64,000 bases of DNA. It comes from Neodiprion pinetum. Taxonomy: Eukaryota > Arthropoda > Insecta > Hymenoptera > Diprionidae. The notes under the pieces were generated by a model. That model worked only from the letters and a program-made list of their open reading frames with translations. It was not told the origin of the DNA and ran no database searches. Location: contig NC_060234.1 in assembly GCF_021155775.2 (NCBI RefSeq), positions 42,839,026 to 42,903,025 on the forward strand, read 5' to 3'. Made by a program: the position numbers and the translations under genes. This document shows positions 1 to 12,944 of the stretch, in pieces (position 1 is the stretch's first letter; each line of letters starts with the position of its first letter).

Positions 1-1874
1 CTCCAAACTTGAGTTGCCAGCGCCATAGCACACGCTCGATATTAATGAAAAAACTTCCACATGTGTAGTAAAACTCTGGATAGCGATTAGAGGATAGTCC
101 GAATTCTTCAAAGTCTCGAGATTTCTTTTGGTCTGAGTTTGAAATACGATTACGTTCTACCAACGTTGAACATATACGACATGATACTTCTAAATCATAC
201 TAGGTAATCCTAAACATTCTTTTCGTTCACTCGGACTTCTATTGAATGAGTTTTTTAAGTTGTTTAGTCAGAATATTGAGCGCGTCGTAGCGCTACCGAG
301 TTAATTTCCGAGAAAAGTAATGTATACTTGAGACACCTTCTTTTCCGATCGCGTTTCGAGACAGCATGTTGTGCCAGCTCTGCGACGTCGAATATTATCC
401 TTGCTTTCCGTTTTCTGCAGTACGCAAAGCAAACTTTTAGTAGATACTGATGTTTTTTGCTTCGAGATCACCGAGGCTGCGCCAATGGGTTTTCCCACTT
501 TGCTAATCGCATTCATTTTGATTGGAGCCACGACAATGCGATGGTCCGGGGATACCCCGAAACGGTTCTTTTCTTCATCATACACTAGAAGCAAAAAGTA
601 TGCATTCAGTTCACAACTGAAGCAATTCAATAATCGTCGCTTTTTCCAGCATTTACTGGTAATATATTACACGTACCTTATAATTTATACGCATACCTAC
701 ATGTATGCGTAGAGATTGGCAAAAAGTTGGGTATTTGCGAGCCACGTGTGTAATCTGGATTACAGGTGCACTTAATACTCTATAGCATTCGAAAGGATCA
801 ATGGAAGCTTGTTACCTGTAAATTGTCACAGAGCGACGAGCATAAGAGACCCACGCGATAAAAACTGGCGTACGTACATACAAGTATGTACGTATGAATG
901 TATTTATGAACGCATGTACGTGTGTGGTACGTACATGTATCTACGGTTAATTTATCTGAATAAGTATAAGGCACGCATGCACATAGCGTCATCGACCATA
1001 CGTCTTATTCTGACGTCTATCGATTATTGCCTGCATGCTTTCATACTCCACATCTTACACTGTCAAAATTAATTTTTCAGATATGTCTTTTTTAGGCGTG
1101 TAATATTTGTACGCAGAATAGAGAAAATATAAATCTCTATTCGATTGGAGACTGCTGAGGAGCACACGGAGGAACAGGATTGAGAGTTAACCGGACTACA
1201 CAGAATCCTACGAAATTATACCTATACCTACATACGTACATACGCATGTCGGTAAAACACAGTTCTGCGTCAACGAGAATCGTTGAATCAACGCGACGGT
1301 TAACCGGCCGGTCGTGGCGACGTGCTAAGGATCCCACATAAATGTAATTTAACATACCTATAACTATGCGCCGGTTGCGTACCCTCACAACCACACGGCC
1401 AATCTTGTACCATGGTGTACGTGTACATACATACGTACATAGATACATGCGTGGAAACATGCCATGCTTGCATGCTTGTACGGACACCCAAGTTACGGTC
1501 CAACTAACGCAAGGTGGCGCTGATGGTCCTGCACGTGTGCAGATCACACGCACATGGCCTAACAATCCGCACGTATTGTGCGGGCATCTTTATACCTACG
1601 TTACGCTACATTCACAATTCCAGCGTACCCATGCAGAAACTCACACACGCGCACACGCAAGGTATAGAATCGCTCCGCTCTTGCAGAGCTCTGAAAAGTT
1701 GTTCGAATACATAAATGTAGCGCGAGGCAACGCGCAGCAGGGATCGAGGTCTCTTAGAGTCTTGGGACCATGGAGAGCGAGTACCGGCAAACGACCCTGG
1801 ACCGTAGAGGAAATTCGAAGGACCAAAAGGGAAGAAGAAGTGCCGGAAGAAAGAGAAGAACGATGGGGAGAAAA
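1..1874. other. No gene recognised; TACATACG-rich sequence
   Basis: Frequent TACGTACATA-type words occur at 860-930, 1210-1245 and 1420-1450. Overlapping ORFs of about 110 codons on both strands at 300-712 show no family motif that I know. Confidence 0.6.
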
Positions 1875-1893
1875 GGGGGGGGGGGGGGGGGGG
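1875..1893 (+). repeat. G19 homopolymer
   Basis: This is an uninterrupted run of 19 G residues just left of the foldback element. Confidence 0.95.
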
Positions 1894-1922
1894 AGAACGA
1901 TCTGGTCACAGGAATCGGGACG

Positions 1923-2278
1923 CTGCGGACCATGGAGACTAGAGTACAGGAGTCCAATCTCTGTATTGAAGATGTGTCCGCGAAATCATGAGAAATAAGG
2001 GTTCCGCTACAGCGGCGCTGTCGTCACTCTGGACCGATAGCTATATGTATATTAAATATAATAGTCTCCATGATGCCGCACATATTTACGTTTATTATAA
2101 TTATTATAACTTTTGTCACTATATCACTGTATTACTATATTTATAGGATCAGAACGTCCGGAGCGACGCTGGTTATAAAACTGTGCACAATTAAATCTCG
2201 GAGTTTCGCGGACGCCTTTTCTGCCTCTCCGCCTTAGAGATTGGACCTCCCGTACTCTAGTCTCCATGCTGCGGACGA
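1923..2278. mobile_element. Foldback-type inverted-repeat element
   Basis: The left arm at 1923-1995 (core CATGGAGACTAGAGTAC, then TCCAATCTCT and GTCCGCGAAA) is repeated in inverted orientation at 2195-2278. A third partial arm motif, TAGTCTCCATGATGCCGCAC, lies in the centre near 2067-2086. It is non-coding. Confidence 0.7.
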
Positions 2279-2716
2279 TACTGTGCTATATGTATAATTA
2301 CGTACAGATATGCATGCCTATGGGCTTTCTATTCTTTCGAATACACACATTATATGGTGGTTCGTTTTTACCTTTTTTTTAAAGTACCACTCGAAAAATT
2401 TGAACCAATTATTGGAATATTTTTTATTTATTTTCATGTGTACATCTTATGAACTTATATTGTCTATATTAGTTTATTTTTTTTGTGCCGTGGTCATATT
2501 AATCGTTCACCAATCAACAGCAAACTGCGCCTAACAATTCCACAATTGGCTGTTCTCGTCTTTCATCCGAAAGATTATTCGTCTCGGAGAAATTTGGGTA
2601 ACAGTTTTTGTTACCGAAATAGGAGTATCGCATCACCTTATTGTCCCTATTTCCTTTTCAGTACTGATTTTTATGAACAATGATTAATCGGACCACGATT
2701 CAAAAGAAATAAACTA

Positions 2717-2720
<4 letters not shown>

Positions 2721-2747
<27 letters not shown>

Positions 2748-2748
2748 A
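2721..2748. repeat. AT microsatellite
   Basis: (AT)n of about 13 units. Confidence 0.9.
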
Positions 2749-3180
2749 ACATATAAGTCCGTAAGGTGTACTTGGTAGCGACCTCTAAATATTTTACTAC
2801 CTTCTCCAGGCTTTACGACAATTTTTTTCCAGTATTTGCCACAAAGTTTGGCGTGGCACCTTAAAAAGAAATAACAGTCAGAAAATGAACCACCCTGTAA
2901 CATATACCTGCACAGACCTATGTAGTTAAGTTGATAGGCATATTTATACGTATGTAATAATACATATTTATTCGGTCGCTGGTACAAACACATGAGGTTG
3001 CCTTCGAGCGACGCCACTTCAAAGAACGAAAATAATTCTTCTACTACACGTGTATGCATTACATGTACACATATATCTTCCCGGAGGACAAAGTTTCGCA
3101 CGCGGAGAACCCAGACGATCTTCGCCGCTCCCGGATCAGCAGTTGTGCCTCTCTCAGTTCGCTCCCCATGGTCTGGTTAT

Positions 3181-3207
3181 ACCGGGAATACCGGGAATAC
3201 CGGGAAT
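3181..3207. repeat. 9-bp tandem repeat ACCGGGAAT x3
   Basis: Three exact units are in tandem. The GC-rich unit resembles isolated CCGGGAT words at 13023 and 55579. Confidence 0.9.
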
Positions 3208-4772
3208 ACTTGCGACGCTGGCATACGCGATCCTTTCTTGCCGGTTGAACGCGCTCGAATTATAATACCTACACGCGTGACTTGACACATGCCCCTGAGT
3301 ATCTATACCCTGGTCATCGATTTCACATGGTGCAACGGCCAAAGTTTCGATTCACCGTGTACACAGCCACTTCATTGTCATTACGTTACATGATAATGTA
3401 ATAATCATTTATGACGGTCTTGTAGCCAGCTTTACTTTTTATTATTACTTTGGCTCACCTACGCGACGTTTGAGTGATAATTGATTGGCTACTGTAACAT
3501 ATTTATCAACGTAGGGTAAATAAATGCAGAATAACGAAAAATTGGTAAAAAAATGCAAATCGGGTTTACTCGGACAAGAATGGATATTTTAAAAATTTTT
3601 GCGACGGTCGTACCTACTATTTCAACCAAAACTGTTCATAAATTTTTTCCCCTCAAGATGACGTCGTAAAAGAGCGGTAAATACGAGCGTTAACATCTGA
3701 CTATATGAACAGTAAAATCTGTGACTTCAGAGGAAAAGGGACCGATGTAGCTCAGGATCAACCAACATGGAAAGCCCGAAACAACTCAAGACGCAGGATA
3801 CGTATGTCATACCTGCGTTGGGTGAGCTTTTTTGCGGATCGGTTAAACTCGAGAAAAACGTCGCAACAGGCGCGCGTGAAACATTGGCGACAGCTGATTG
3901 CTGGCACAAAGAACCGAGTACCGTGCATACCTACAGCAATAAATTTGCATACGTTGTACTGCGGTGCACGGTACGCGAGGTATAAAATCATAAAAATATT
4001 GATAAACATCCATTTCGACCTGCCCCCTTATACATATAGTACACATATACTACAGCTGCGGCAGAAAAGAATGACACGCTTGTGTGCAACAGAGTTGAGG
4101 AACCCCGCAACAGTCTAGACTTGGAAATGACAAAGTGTTGAAATCCTGTTGCGAACCCGACGTTGGCGGCTTATCTTCGAGTAACAATGATAATGAAAAC
4201 TGCGGAATCTCGAGTGGCATGCAAACCGGGGTTACATAGGTATATCCAGCATGCATCCAACGTTTTCTGCTCGGTCAGTACGTGAATTCGCACTACGGAG
4301 GCCGGCTGCACGGATGCGCGTGTGCGTGAGTTGAACACGCGAGGTGGTACCACCACATCCGCCCATTTCCAACCATCCATTCGCCTCCGGTCTCCGTCCG
4401 TGCTTATATCCGTGAACTAAGCACAGGATGGTACAACCAACGCTCCGGCACACGAACCATGCACGCAGAGACCTGCAGGACGCCGTGCGTTAGTCCCCTC
4501 CCACCGATCTATCTTCATCCCGGTCTTTCTCGCAAGCCTCGCAAGCAGACGTGCGTCGCTCCTCGCCCGGCAGAACCTTGCGGGAGCGATCCAAGTACCA
4601 ACTGTAGGGTATAGTCCGCGGACTGCGGAGGCACGTTAAGGCTTGCTCTGATGCTCTTAGTCGTCGACGGGACGAAACTCCTTCCCCTCCTGTATGTCCT
4701 TCGCGCCCATCGCTGTCGCCGTCTCAATTCGTCCGACGCGACGCTGGCAAGTCGCAACGGGCCATTCTTCGC

Positions 4773-4792
4773 CTCTCTCTTTCTCTTTCTCT

Positions 4793-4825
<33 letters not shown>

Positions 4826-4848
4826 GCTCTCTCTCTCTGTGTCTCTCC
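4773..4848. repeat. CT microsatellite
   Basis: (CTTTCT)n grades into (CT)n in a GC-rich block. It makes the overlapping Ser/Leu-rich ORFs spurious. Confidence 0.95.
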
Positions 4849-7800
4849 TCATCGTCGTCAGACTCCCTTGGCAGCGTTGGTGTTGGTGCAGTTATTGGTT
4901 ACACGGCTATGCTATGTTCTTCGCGTATGTAGTTTACAAGTTGAAAAGCGCAAGACGAAGCGACGGCCAGGCTGCCGGCTTGAACGAGCTGAGCGCGTGA
5001 GCCGAGCCACCGGCAGGCAAGCTCGGCCCAGCGCTCGGGTGAAGGACCCGCCGCACCGCCCCAGACGCGGCCAGCTCACTCCAAGAACCGGCGTAATACG
5101 CTCTTTATACCTATGCCTGTGTGTACACCGTGAATGTATAGGTGTACATGCGCCGATAAGCGGATGGGGGGGAATGCCGTTGAGCAATAATTTCACTATC
5201 GTTGTCAGTTATTTTCAACTCCTGATCCAACCTCGCTCGCATGCGGGAATCGTAGCTGTGACTACTGCGGGAGAATCGAACCGGAGAAATATCTCCCTGC
5301 AGTATCAAACTAGTCTCAATTATTCACATTCATCCCAGCCCTGTATGTCAGTCTCAATTTATGAATCTAACTACAGTTGAGATTCACGAGAAAACACCGT
5401 GGCAATTGACATTCATGTATATTACGTACTCTTTTTCCTCTTTCATTTTATTCGAATTTAACTCCAACTGGCATTGTTTATACCTATACGTAAGTAAATA
5501 CACACATGTGTACGCTTTATGTTATGAGGAATAAAATTTCGGGAGCATAATGGGACGACTATCGAAAGGTTTATTAATTATGTCGTTATTATATAAATAT
5601 ATGCGTCTAGACGAATACTATACGGATGATTTTCCTTCTCTTACTTTTACGGTTCCAGGAATACGCATGATTTGTGCATGCAGTATACGTGACACATATA
5701 TTAATCACTCCAAGCGAACAATAAATGAAAAAATCATCCCAGCGCTGACGTATGAGCTATCAGGACAATGAATATGTGTTTGAATCCGTACACCGCGTCA
5801 TACTTGAAATACTTAGTACGGTATATGTATACATAATTATGATTACATCTAACGATGTGCCCAGATATTGAGCATTGTTAGTCTCTGGCAGTTGGTAAAA
5901 AATATGGAATATAACGAAAATTTGTAATGTCTAACGGACGTAAAAAATCGATAGGCGGTAAAATTCATACGTCTTCTTCCCCCCGTGACACATGACTTCG
6001 CGTCCGACATAGAATTACGTAATCTGTACTTTAGTTCCGTGATTACATATTGTGTACTATGTATGTCATTTATGCATGTACGTACGTACGTACGTTTGTG
6101 TATATGTAGAAGGTAAGTAGACGTGTAATTGATGCCTGAACTCCCGAATCAAAAACGCGGTACAGTCCGCGTCATGGCTTCTTATAATAAAACGCGCCTT
6201 ACAATTAGCGCTGTACGCGTGTCACGAACGAAAAAAGTCCAGGAGCCGACCGGGTTTAATCGAACTGGTCGAACAAGTGCGCGGTGGAGTTCGACTGATT
6301 GTCAGTCTTCCGCTTCTCTTCATTGCGACTGACCGAAGAGATGTGGCTACACGGTTTTGTTGTTGAATAAACGAAACGCTGACTACCCACGTATATGTGT
6401 ACTTATATATGTACGTACAATCCGTCCGGTCAAGGCTGACGGAGGCCGCGAGCAGACTGCTCGAGCACTGAGTTTTTCTACACCTCTCGGCTATTTCTGC
6501 TACAGTAAAGAGGTTCATGCTTTACCATATTGATACACAATCTGTCTTCGCCAATTTTCATCGAGTAAATTCACTCGGGTCTTATTTTTCTTATCTCTCG
6601 CTAAGATTAGTGAAGAGGAAAAAAATCAACTTGAATCACGGCTTGTGAACACAGCTTATACGTGTAGTAAATCAGCCGGCTGTAGAGCGACAAATATCAA
6701 TTCGAGTCTCTGGTATATATAATATATCCGTATCGTTCCCTTTCCTTTTTTTTTATACGGCTTACGGAAAAACAATTATACGCATTGAACGCATCATGCA
6801 TGCAATTCAAATAATTCAAGATGATACATTTCTTCTACATTTCGTTTGACGGATACACATGTACTATGTACTTCATTGAGAACTTGTATCCTTAACCATC
6901 GCAAATAATAGATGCCGTTGCCACGCGATGCCTTGAAATACAGAGGCAGGTAGCGTGTCTCGTTGCGTACCGCATAATCAACCACGCGCGTGTCGTTTCG
7001 GCTTTTCGACATCGAGCAGGCTCGTTTAGTACGTGTAGATCATTCAAAAACGATTCTATTTTCCAAGAATTCGAAAGATAATTCATATAACGCATACACA
7101 ATATACGGGTACATTACCTGTCTATTTACGTGTATTTAGTCATTTCCGCAGTTGACGACGTCGCTCACAATCGCTTCAATCATCTATGAAAGCATAGTTT
7201 GTGTGAGAATAATAATGAAAAATTATAAAATTAGCGTTTAACAACTGCATAACCGTGACTGAGCGGGTCTGGTGCGATTATAAAAATGCTGCGTGAAAAA
7301 TGGCAAAATGATACTATGTTTTCAAAGCGTTGTCGAAATTGGTCAGCAACGGCGGAGCTTTTTAATTCGGCAGACGAGTTCAAGGTTCCAAATATTCTTT
7401 CTTCAACCCCCAGGTGCCATTGACTCAATCAAATGTAACTCGATCAGTTCCAAACACACCTACTTTGTGTCCGATCATTGTTTGATAATTTTTTTCTTCG
7501 AGATTATTTTGAAATGGGAGTAGAAGCGCAACTCTTCTCGTTAGTAGTAAATGGTTAGAGAGACGAGTGTTGAAAATTTTTGGAAATACCAATGAGCTGG
7601 GGGAAAATTTAGTCTCGCCGTTGCAACGCGACGATGGCGAATTCCGATTACATACCGTCTTTCCGGTGCGTCGCCTCGCGGAAGCTCGTTGGTCTTCGTG
7701 GAGGATCGGTCGGCCGTTGCGCGGTGATACGGTTAGTACCACGGTGGCGTAGACAGCGCCGTTTTGCGGCTGGTAGTTTGGCCAATCGGTCAGTTCGTCG

Positions 7801-8764
7801 CCGGCAGTCCGTGAGTTCGGCAGCTCTCCGGTCTGCCAAGTACGTTCCGCCTGTCCCTGGAAGAAAGCCGCATTAAAATCCGGTAGAAAGTGCGGTCGGT
7901 ATGTTTTCGAAAAATTGGAACGCCGATAACGGTCGAGCTTTAAACCGAAATCCCACGAGTAATGATTGGTAGATATAAGATCAGTGTTGAATCATCTCCT
8001 ACCCGAGGTGACGTGGTGAGGATGCGCCATTTTAACTCGCCCTTGAAAGAATTACTTACATTACTGCCGATCTAGAAGTTTGAGACCAATTTCTACACCC
8101 TAAACGACGAGGCTCAACGTACTGCCAATTCTGTATTCGCAACCGTCGCTCGACCAGGATGATCGTCGAAAGGAAATCTGCTTCGCCCACCGTTTCCGGC
8201 GAGACTGAATTCGACCGACTTCACTTCCTTCCTCGGTGGTCTGTTAATGATAACGAAATTGAGCATTTAAAAACATGTCAAATATATATATATACATATA
8301 TCAAACCCAGTCGCCTGATCGCCGTGCGGAGGCACTAAAATCCCGGAGGCGAATCTCTGAGTGCATAAACGGGAAAATCGGCGATGACAAGTTCCAGGTG
8401 TACACGTGCAGGTAAAACTGAAACTACGCTGATCCTTTCTCCGAATTGTTTATCGTTAGTTCGAATTGCGAGAATCGAATCGATTCGGAAAGAACAGGCA
8501 AAAGTGGATGAAAATTGAGGATCTCCGATATCTCTTGCCCGGTTTGGGGGAAAAGAAATTTAGATACTCAAGGGGCGAAATTTGAACGTTCTGCGATATC
8601 TCGAGCGTTTACGCTGTCCCGAACACACCGTTTTTCGATTTATCCCTTAGGATGATGAAACTTTCGACGTTTTCATCGATACAACGAAGTCTAGCCAGAT
8701 CGTGTAACGAACGTGTCTTCGCACAGCCCGGAGACCCGAAAGATTGCTGACGATGGTATGGTAC

Positions 8765-8942
8765 GAGGTCGAAGTTGGGAACGTTGTCGTAACTAAACAT
8801 TGGAAAGTAAAAAATCACTATTTTTAATACGAGTATGTTTTGTTTTACAACGGCTTACTGAATTTCAGCCAATTACAAAATGGCGAAACAACGGTTTTTC
8901 CTCAGCATGAATCGTTGCGATAACGTTACCAACTTCAATGCG
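8765..8942 (+). mobile_element. MITE-like element copy A
   Basis: The left end is GAGGTCGAAGTTGGGAACG and the right end CGATAACGTTACCAACTTC. It shares the interior ACTGAATTTCAGCCAATTAC with other copies. No coding capacity. Confidence 0.8.
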
Positions 8943-9617
8943 ACGATAAGATCGGTTTAAAAAACAATTACAGGGGTCACTGCGCAGATGTAGGGGTACG
9001 AATCTTCGTTTCCGTTTCCCCCATACGAAAACTTTCAATGTTTGGTTTTGGCAGCCCCTCCGAGATCCTGGGATAGGATGATGTTAGCCTCGCGGCAGGT
9101 GTCACGAGGTCCACGCCGTCGTTGCGTGTTACCATTGTTACGTGTGCGGCGCCGTTATAGCTACATCGAGTATGTTATACGTACGGTAGAGGACAGGCAA
9201 CGATCTGGTCGGGTTACGTGCTAAGTAATTATAATTAGTCCGCTCTCCACTCACTCTACGGTCCGTCCGTTGGCGATAGTTCCCCGTTCGTTTGCCGGTG
9301 TGCACCAGCGTCTTGCTTGCCTCCGCCTCTCCTCGTTGTTGTCAGGTGAAAAATCGTCCGCGCGTTCTGCCGGTTGCCGGGTTGCGCCATTTTGTGGTGA
9401 CCGACAAAGGGGGCAGGCAGAGACGATCATCGGCAGATGTTTTTCCGCATCGCCGACCATCTCAGCAGCCTCGCCTCGACTTTCCCACGTCCGATCTCCT
9501 CTAAGATCCTTCTCGATTTTTCCGGATCGCTCGAAAAATCCATTCGTCGTCGGTTAGAAATAGCGTGGAGTGGATCGAGTCTGAGCTACTCCGGTGTCTA
9601 AATCAATCGATGAATCA

Positions 9618-9841
9618 CATTGAAGTTAGCAACCAGATTATCGTATCGATTTATGCTGAGGAAAAATCGTTATTTCGTCATTTTAGAATTGTCTGAAATT
9701 CAGCGAATCGCAATGGAAAAAAAACAACAATTATACATAGAAATCTTGGTTCCTTCAAAATCGTTATGTAAAATTCTGAAAATAGTGATTTTATTCCTTC
9801 CCAATGTTTCGTTACGGTAACGTTACTGACTTCAACCTCGT
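9618..9841 (+). mobile_element. MITE-like element copy B
   Basis: The left end is ATTGAAGTTAGCAACC. The right end is a near-consensus TAACGTTACTGACTTCAACC, the inverted complement of the left-end consensus. Confidence 0.8.
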
Positions 9842-10897
9842 ATCGATGATGTGAGAACAGCCATTAGTCACATCGATGGATAGAGTCTGGCGGCCGCTGT
9901 CCATACGTATGGTACGACTTTTACTTAACCCTAACTTTGCTGCTGCAGAGCTCAGGGAAACAATTCAATATCCCGATCGAGGGACAGAAACTGCTTAACT
10001 GTGTCCAATGCGCGCAGCCTCGTTCAATCACGTGACTAATCGCTGATCCGGACAATCTTTGTTCAAGTATGAGTACGAAAATCGAGCTCACATTAAAATA
10101 CGACCATCATTATACTCATATAGGATAAATACACGTCTCATAGCTGGAAAAGAGAATTGTCATAAAGACAAGTTTCACTATTCCCTGATTATTCTTACGC
10201 ACAGTCAGTCATAGCGTAGATGAAGGTAGAAAAGATGGTCTCAATATCATCAAAGAAATTATGTAAATATTTGTTTATTATATATTCAAATCCAGATGCA
10301 AGGAGTTATGCCGGTTGACCGTATTATACATAAGTTTGCTTATTACAGTAAAGTTAACGGTGCGTGTACGAGTAGCGATGTAAAAATAGAACTTTACCAA
10401 CCCAGCGCCAATCAGGACCGTAAAATTGGATCGAGTACTCATATTGCCTAAATTTTTATAAATTTCCTCGTAACTATCGTTTCCGCGACTCTTCCACAAT
10501 GTACCATAAATTCGATTGGTAGAAGCTGTAGAATAATATTACGTATGTATAAGTGTCCCTATTGGTTACTTAATAACATTTCTTGGTATTCGCACGCGTC
10601 ATTATCCTGCACACCTACGTGTTACGTCAATAACATCCCGAAGTTTTCACCTTCGAATTACGTTGTTAACGGTCGAAAGCAGTAGTCGTCGTCGTCGCAA
10701 GGTGCCAAACCGAGGTATTTTTCAACGTTTTTTCAATCGCGTCTAGCCAGCCGAGTGGGCGGAGAGGTGGGTAAAGAAGCCGGTGGTAAGGCTTTCGACC
10801 TAGGCGACTGGCGGCGATTTCGCGACTGGTACACATAGTACATACACGGGCACGGCGAGAGTTGCTGGCTACGTGTGCCAGCCGCGCGTGCGTATCT

Positions 10898-10945
10898 CCT
10901 CTCTCTCTCTCTCTCTCTCTATCTCTTTCTCTGTCCCTCTATCCC
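10898..10945. repeat. CT microsatellite
   Basis: (CT)n with interruptions. Confidence 0.9.
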
Positions 10946-11418
10946 TCTTTCTTTCGCTCCCTTTCTCGCCGTTATAGCTGCACGTAGGAGGAATGAGTAC
11001 ATCACTCGAAGAATATTGTATACGTATATACATACGTATCTATATAACATATTTTCATTACGAAACTCGTACATAAGTTCCAACGTATACGCAGATTATA
11101 AGCTCTAAAGCGAATTTATTTATCAATGATTTTATATGGAAACCGAAAATTATTCCGCGAGTTACTTTCATACTCCAAACAATAAAACGAAATACGTATA
11201 ATTCGAGAACAATTCAAAGCAATCCAAGTACGCGATTCTGGGTGCAGATCCGGTTTACCGCGGGTTTTTCAAAAGAAATCGGTGACTAATTCACTCCTTC
11301 CATCCGTTATCCGATTATTCGCGATCGCGAGGCGGTGACTAGACGGCGTTTCCCGTGGGAAGAGGTGGCGTCGTGATTCGTGCGAAATCAAACGACGGTC
11401 ATCATCGTCACGAGCAAA

Positions 11419-11450
11419 GCCTGAAAGCCTGAAAGCCTGAAAAGCAGGCA
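11419..11450. repeat. 9-bp tandem repeat AAAGCCTGA
   Basis: About three units are followed by a GCAGGCAGGC stretch in a GC-rich block. Confidence 0.8.
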
Positions 11451-11936
11451 GGCGAACCGCGCGCGCACACGGACAGGCGTAATTCTAAAACTCGCCGCCC
11501 TGCCCCGCCTGCGCAGGCACCCACCCACCCGCACACACACACGCATAAACACACGCGATGTCAGTGGCGTATTCTCGCGGCGACAATTTCTACGGGTCAG
11601 GCAGGGTGTGTCTCACCGAGTCGAGTCGCTCGCTTAGCGCGTATGTAACATGTATAATGTACTGGTACTCGGTACATCGGAGAGATAAACTACAACTCCC
11701 CGAACGGACCGAGGTACGTACCGACTTTCTGCGAAAGCAATCATGCCGCCGACCCACGCGGCCACGGGGCTGCACAGCGATCGCGATATGGGTGTACTCG
11801 CGTTATAAATGCAAACCGTACACCCATATTACAGACGTTGAAGACGTGAAGCAAACCCTGCATGCCCACTCGACGAGAGAGTCACGTAATTGATAAATTT
11901 TTATTTCCACGGTAAAACCGAGATCCCTCGTGAGAG

Positions 11937-12146
11937 GCTGAACGTTAGTAACGTTAACGTAACGAAGTATCAGGAAAATATCATTATTGCGTTAATTTGG
12001 AATGGTTTCGAAGGAGTTTGCTTTTCAAAGTAAGACTATATTTTGTTTATCATGGTTTTAACTGAATTTCGGACATTGCTAAAGGTGCGAAGTAACGAAT
12101 TTTCCTAAACATGCCTAATAGCAACAGTAACCTTACTAACTTCATC
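11937..12146 (+). mobile_element. MITE-like element copy C
   Basis: The left end is GAACGTTAGTAACGTTAACG and the right end AACCTTACTAACTTCATCG. A diverged interior keeps ACTGAATTTCGG. Confidence 0.75.
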
Positions 12147-12913
12147 GTTACGATCCCTTAGACAAAACCTCAGGCACGGTTACTTTCGTCGCTGTCTCAT
12201 TATTACTCGAAATCAAATGCCCGCCTTGAATGGCGTGTTTCAATGACCGACACGTACGTGCTCTCGTCTGTCCCTCGTTATATGACGATTCGAATTCGAG
12301 CTAATCGCGTGGCTCATGTTTACAAGTTTTCAGGGTTTCTACACGCATACGTATCCGCGCATCAGTGTACACATACGAAGTACAAAGTATACGTACAATT
12401 ATTCCAATACTTCGGAAACTACGTTAACCAAGCTCGCTGTCGACGTTCGTTCTTTCGTTCGTTCGTTTTATCGTCGGCGTTTCGTCACAGTCAGTCTTTG
12501 CTTCTCGGCAATTTTTCACCAACTTTCTTTCCTTTTCATTTCTCGCAATTTCTTACTTCTTGCTTTTTATGTTTAAAAAAATCCCCGCCCTCCCCCCCTC
12601 AATCGGGTGTGCCACACGGCATGCTGTCTCTCTGCCTGTTGCTAGGCGCTCCCCGCTCGTTCTCCCGCCCCCTCCCCCTGCCCCTTCTTGCCTCGCAGGC
12701 AGGCGGCGGCTGCACACGCCGGCGAAGGCGGCAGCCTGCTTCCTCCACGAGTCGCCGGTTCTCCCCGGTTGTGCCCCTCCCGCCCCTCCTTCACCTCCCG
12801 CAACCGTACGACGACCACTCTCTATCTCTTGGCTCGTCCATTTCATCGTGCTGTACATGCTATATATATATATATGTGCGTGTGCGTGCGTGTGCGTGTG
12901 CGTGTGTGTGCGT

Positions 12914-12944
<31 letters not shown>

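Larger units (their letters stand above)
2279..8764. other. No gene recognised
   Basis: Mixed composition. GC-rich blocks lie at about 4.3-5.15 kb and 7.6-8.2 kb; the rest is AT-rich with scattered GTAC repeats (6079-6096). An element-like end, ACAGGGTGGTTCATTTTC on the minus strand near 2897, may be a transposon remnant. No ORF has a recognisable domain. Confidence 0.55.
8943..11936. other. No gene recognised apart from MITE copy B
   Basis: GC-rich blocks lie at about 9.04-9.56 and 10.65-10.97 kb, with AT-rich sequence between. A further GC-rich block runs from about 11.3 to 11.8 kb. Short ORFs only. Confidence 0.55.

Noticed and set aside
4694..5380. 228-codon ORF
   Set aside because: A CT microsatellite encodes an artificial Ser/Leu/Phe run. 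The remainder has no recognisable motif.
7780..7825. Core promoter with CCAAT and TCAGTT initiator
   Set aside because: The initiator-like word is present, but no DPE or TATA is at the expected spacing and no downstream gene was found.
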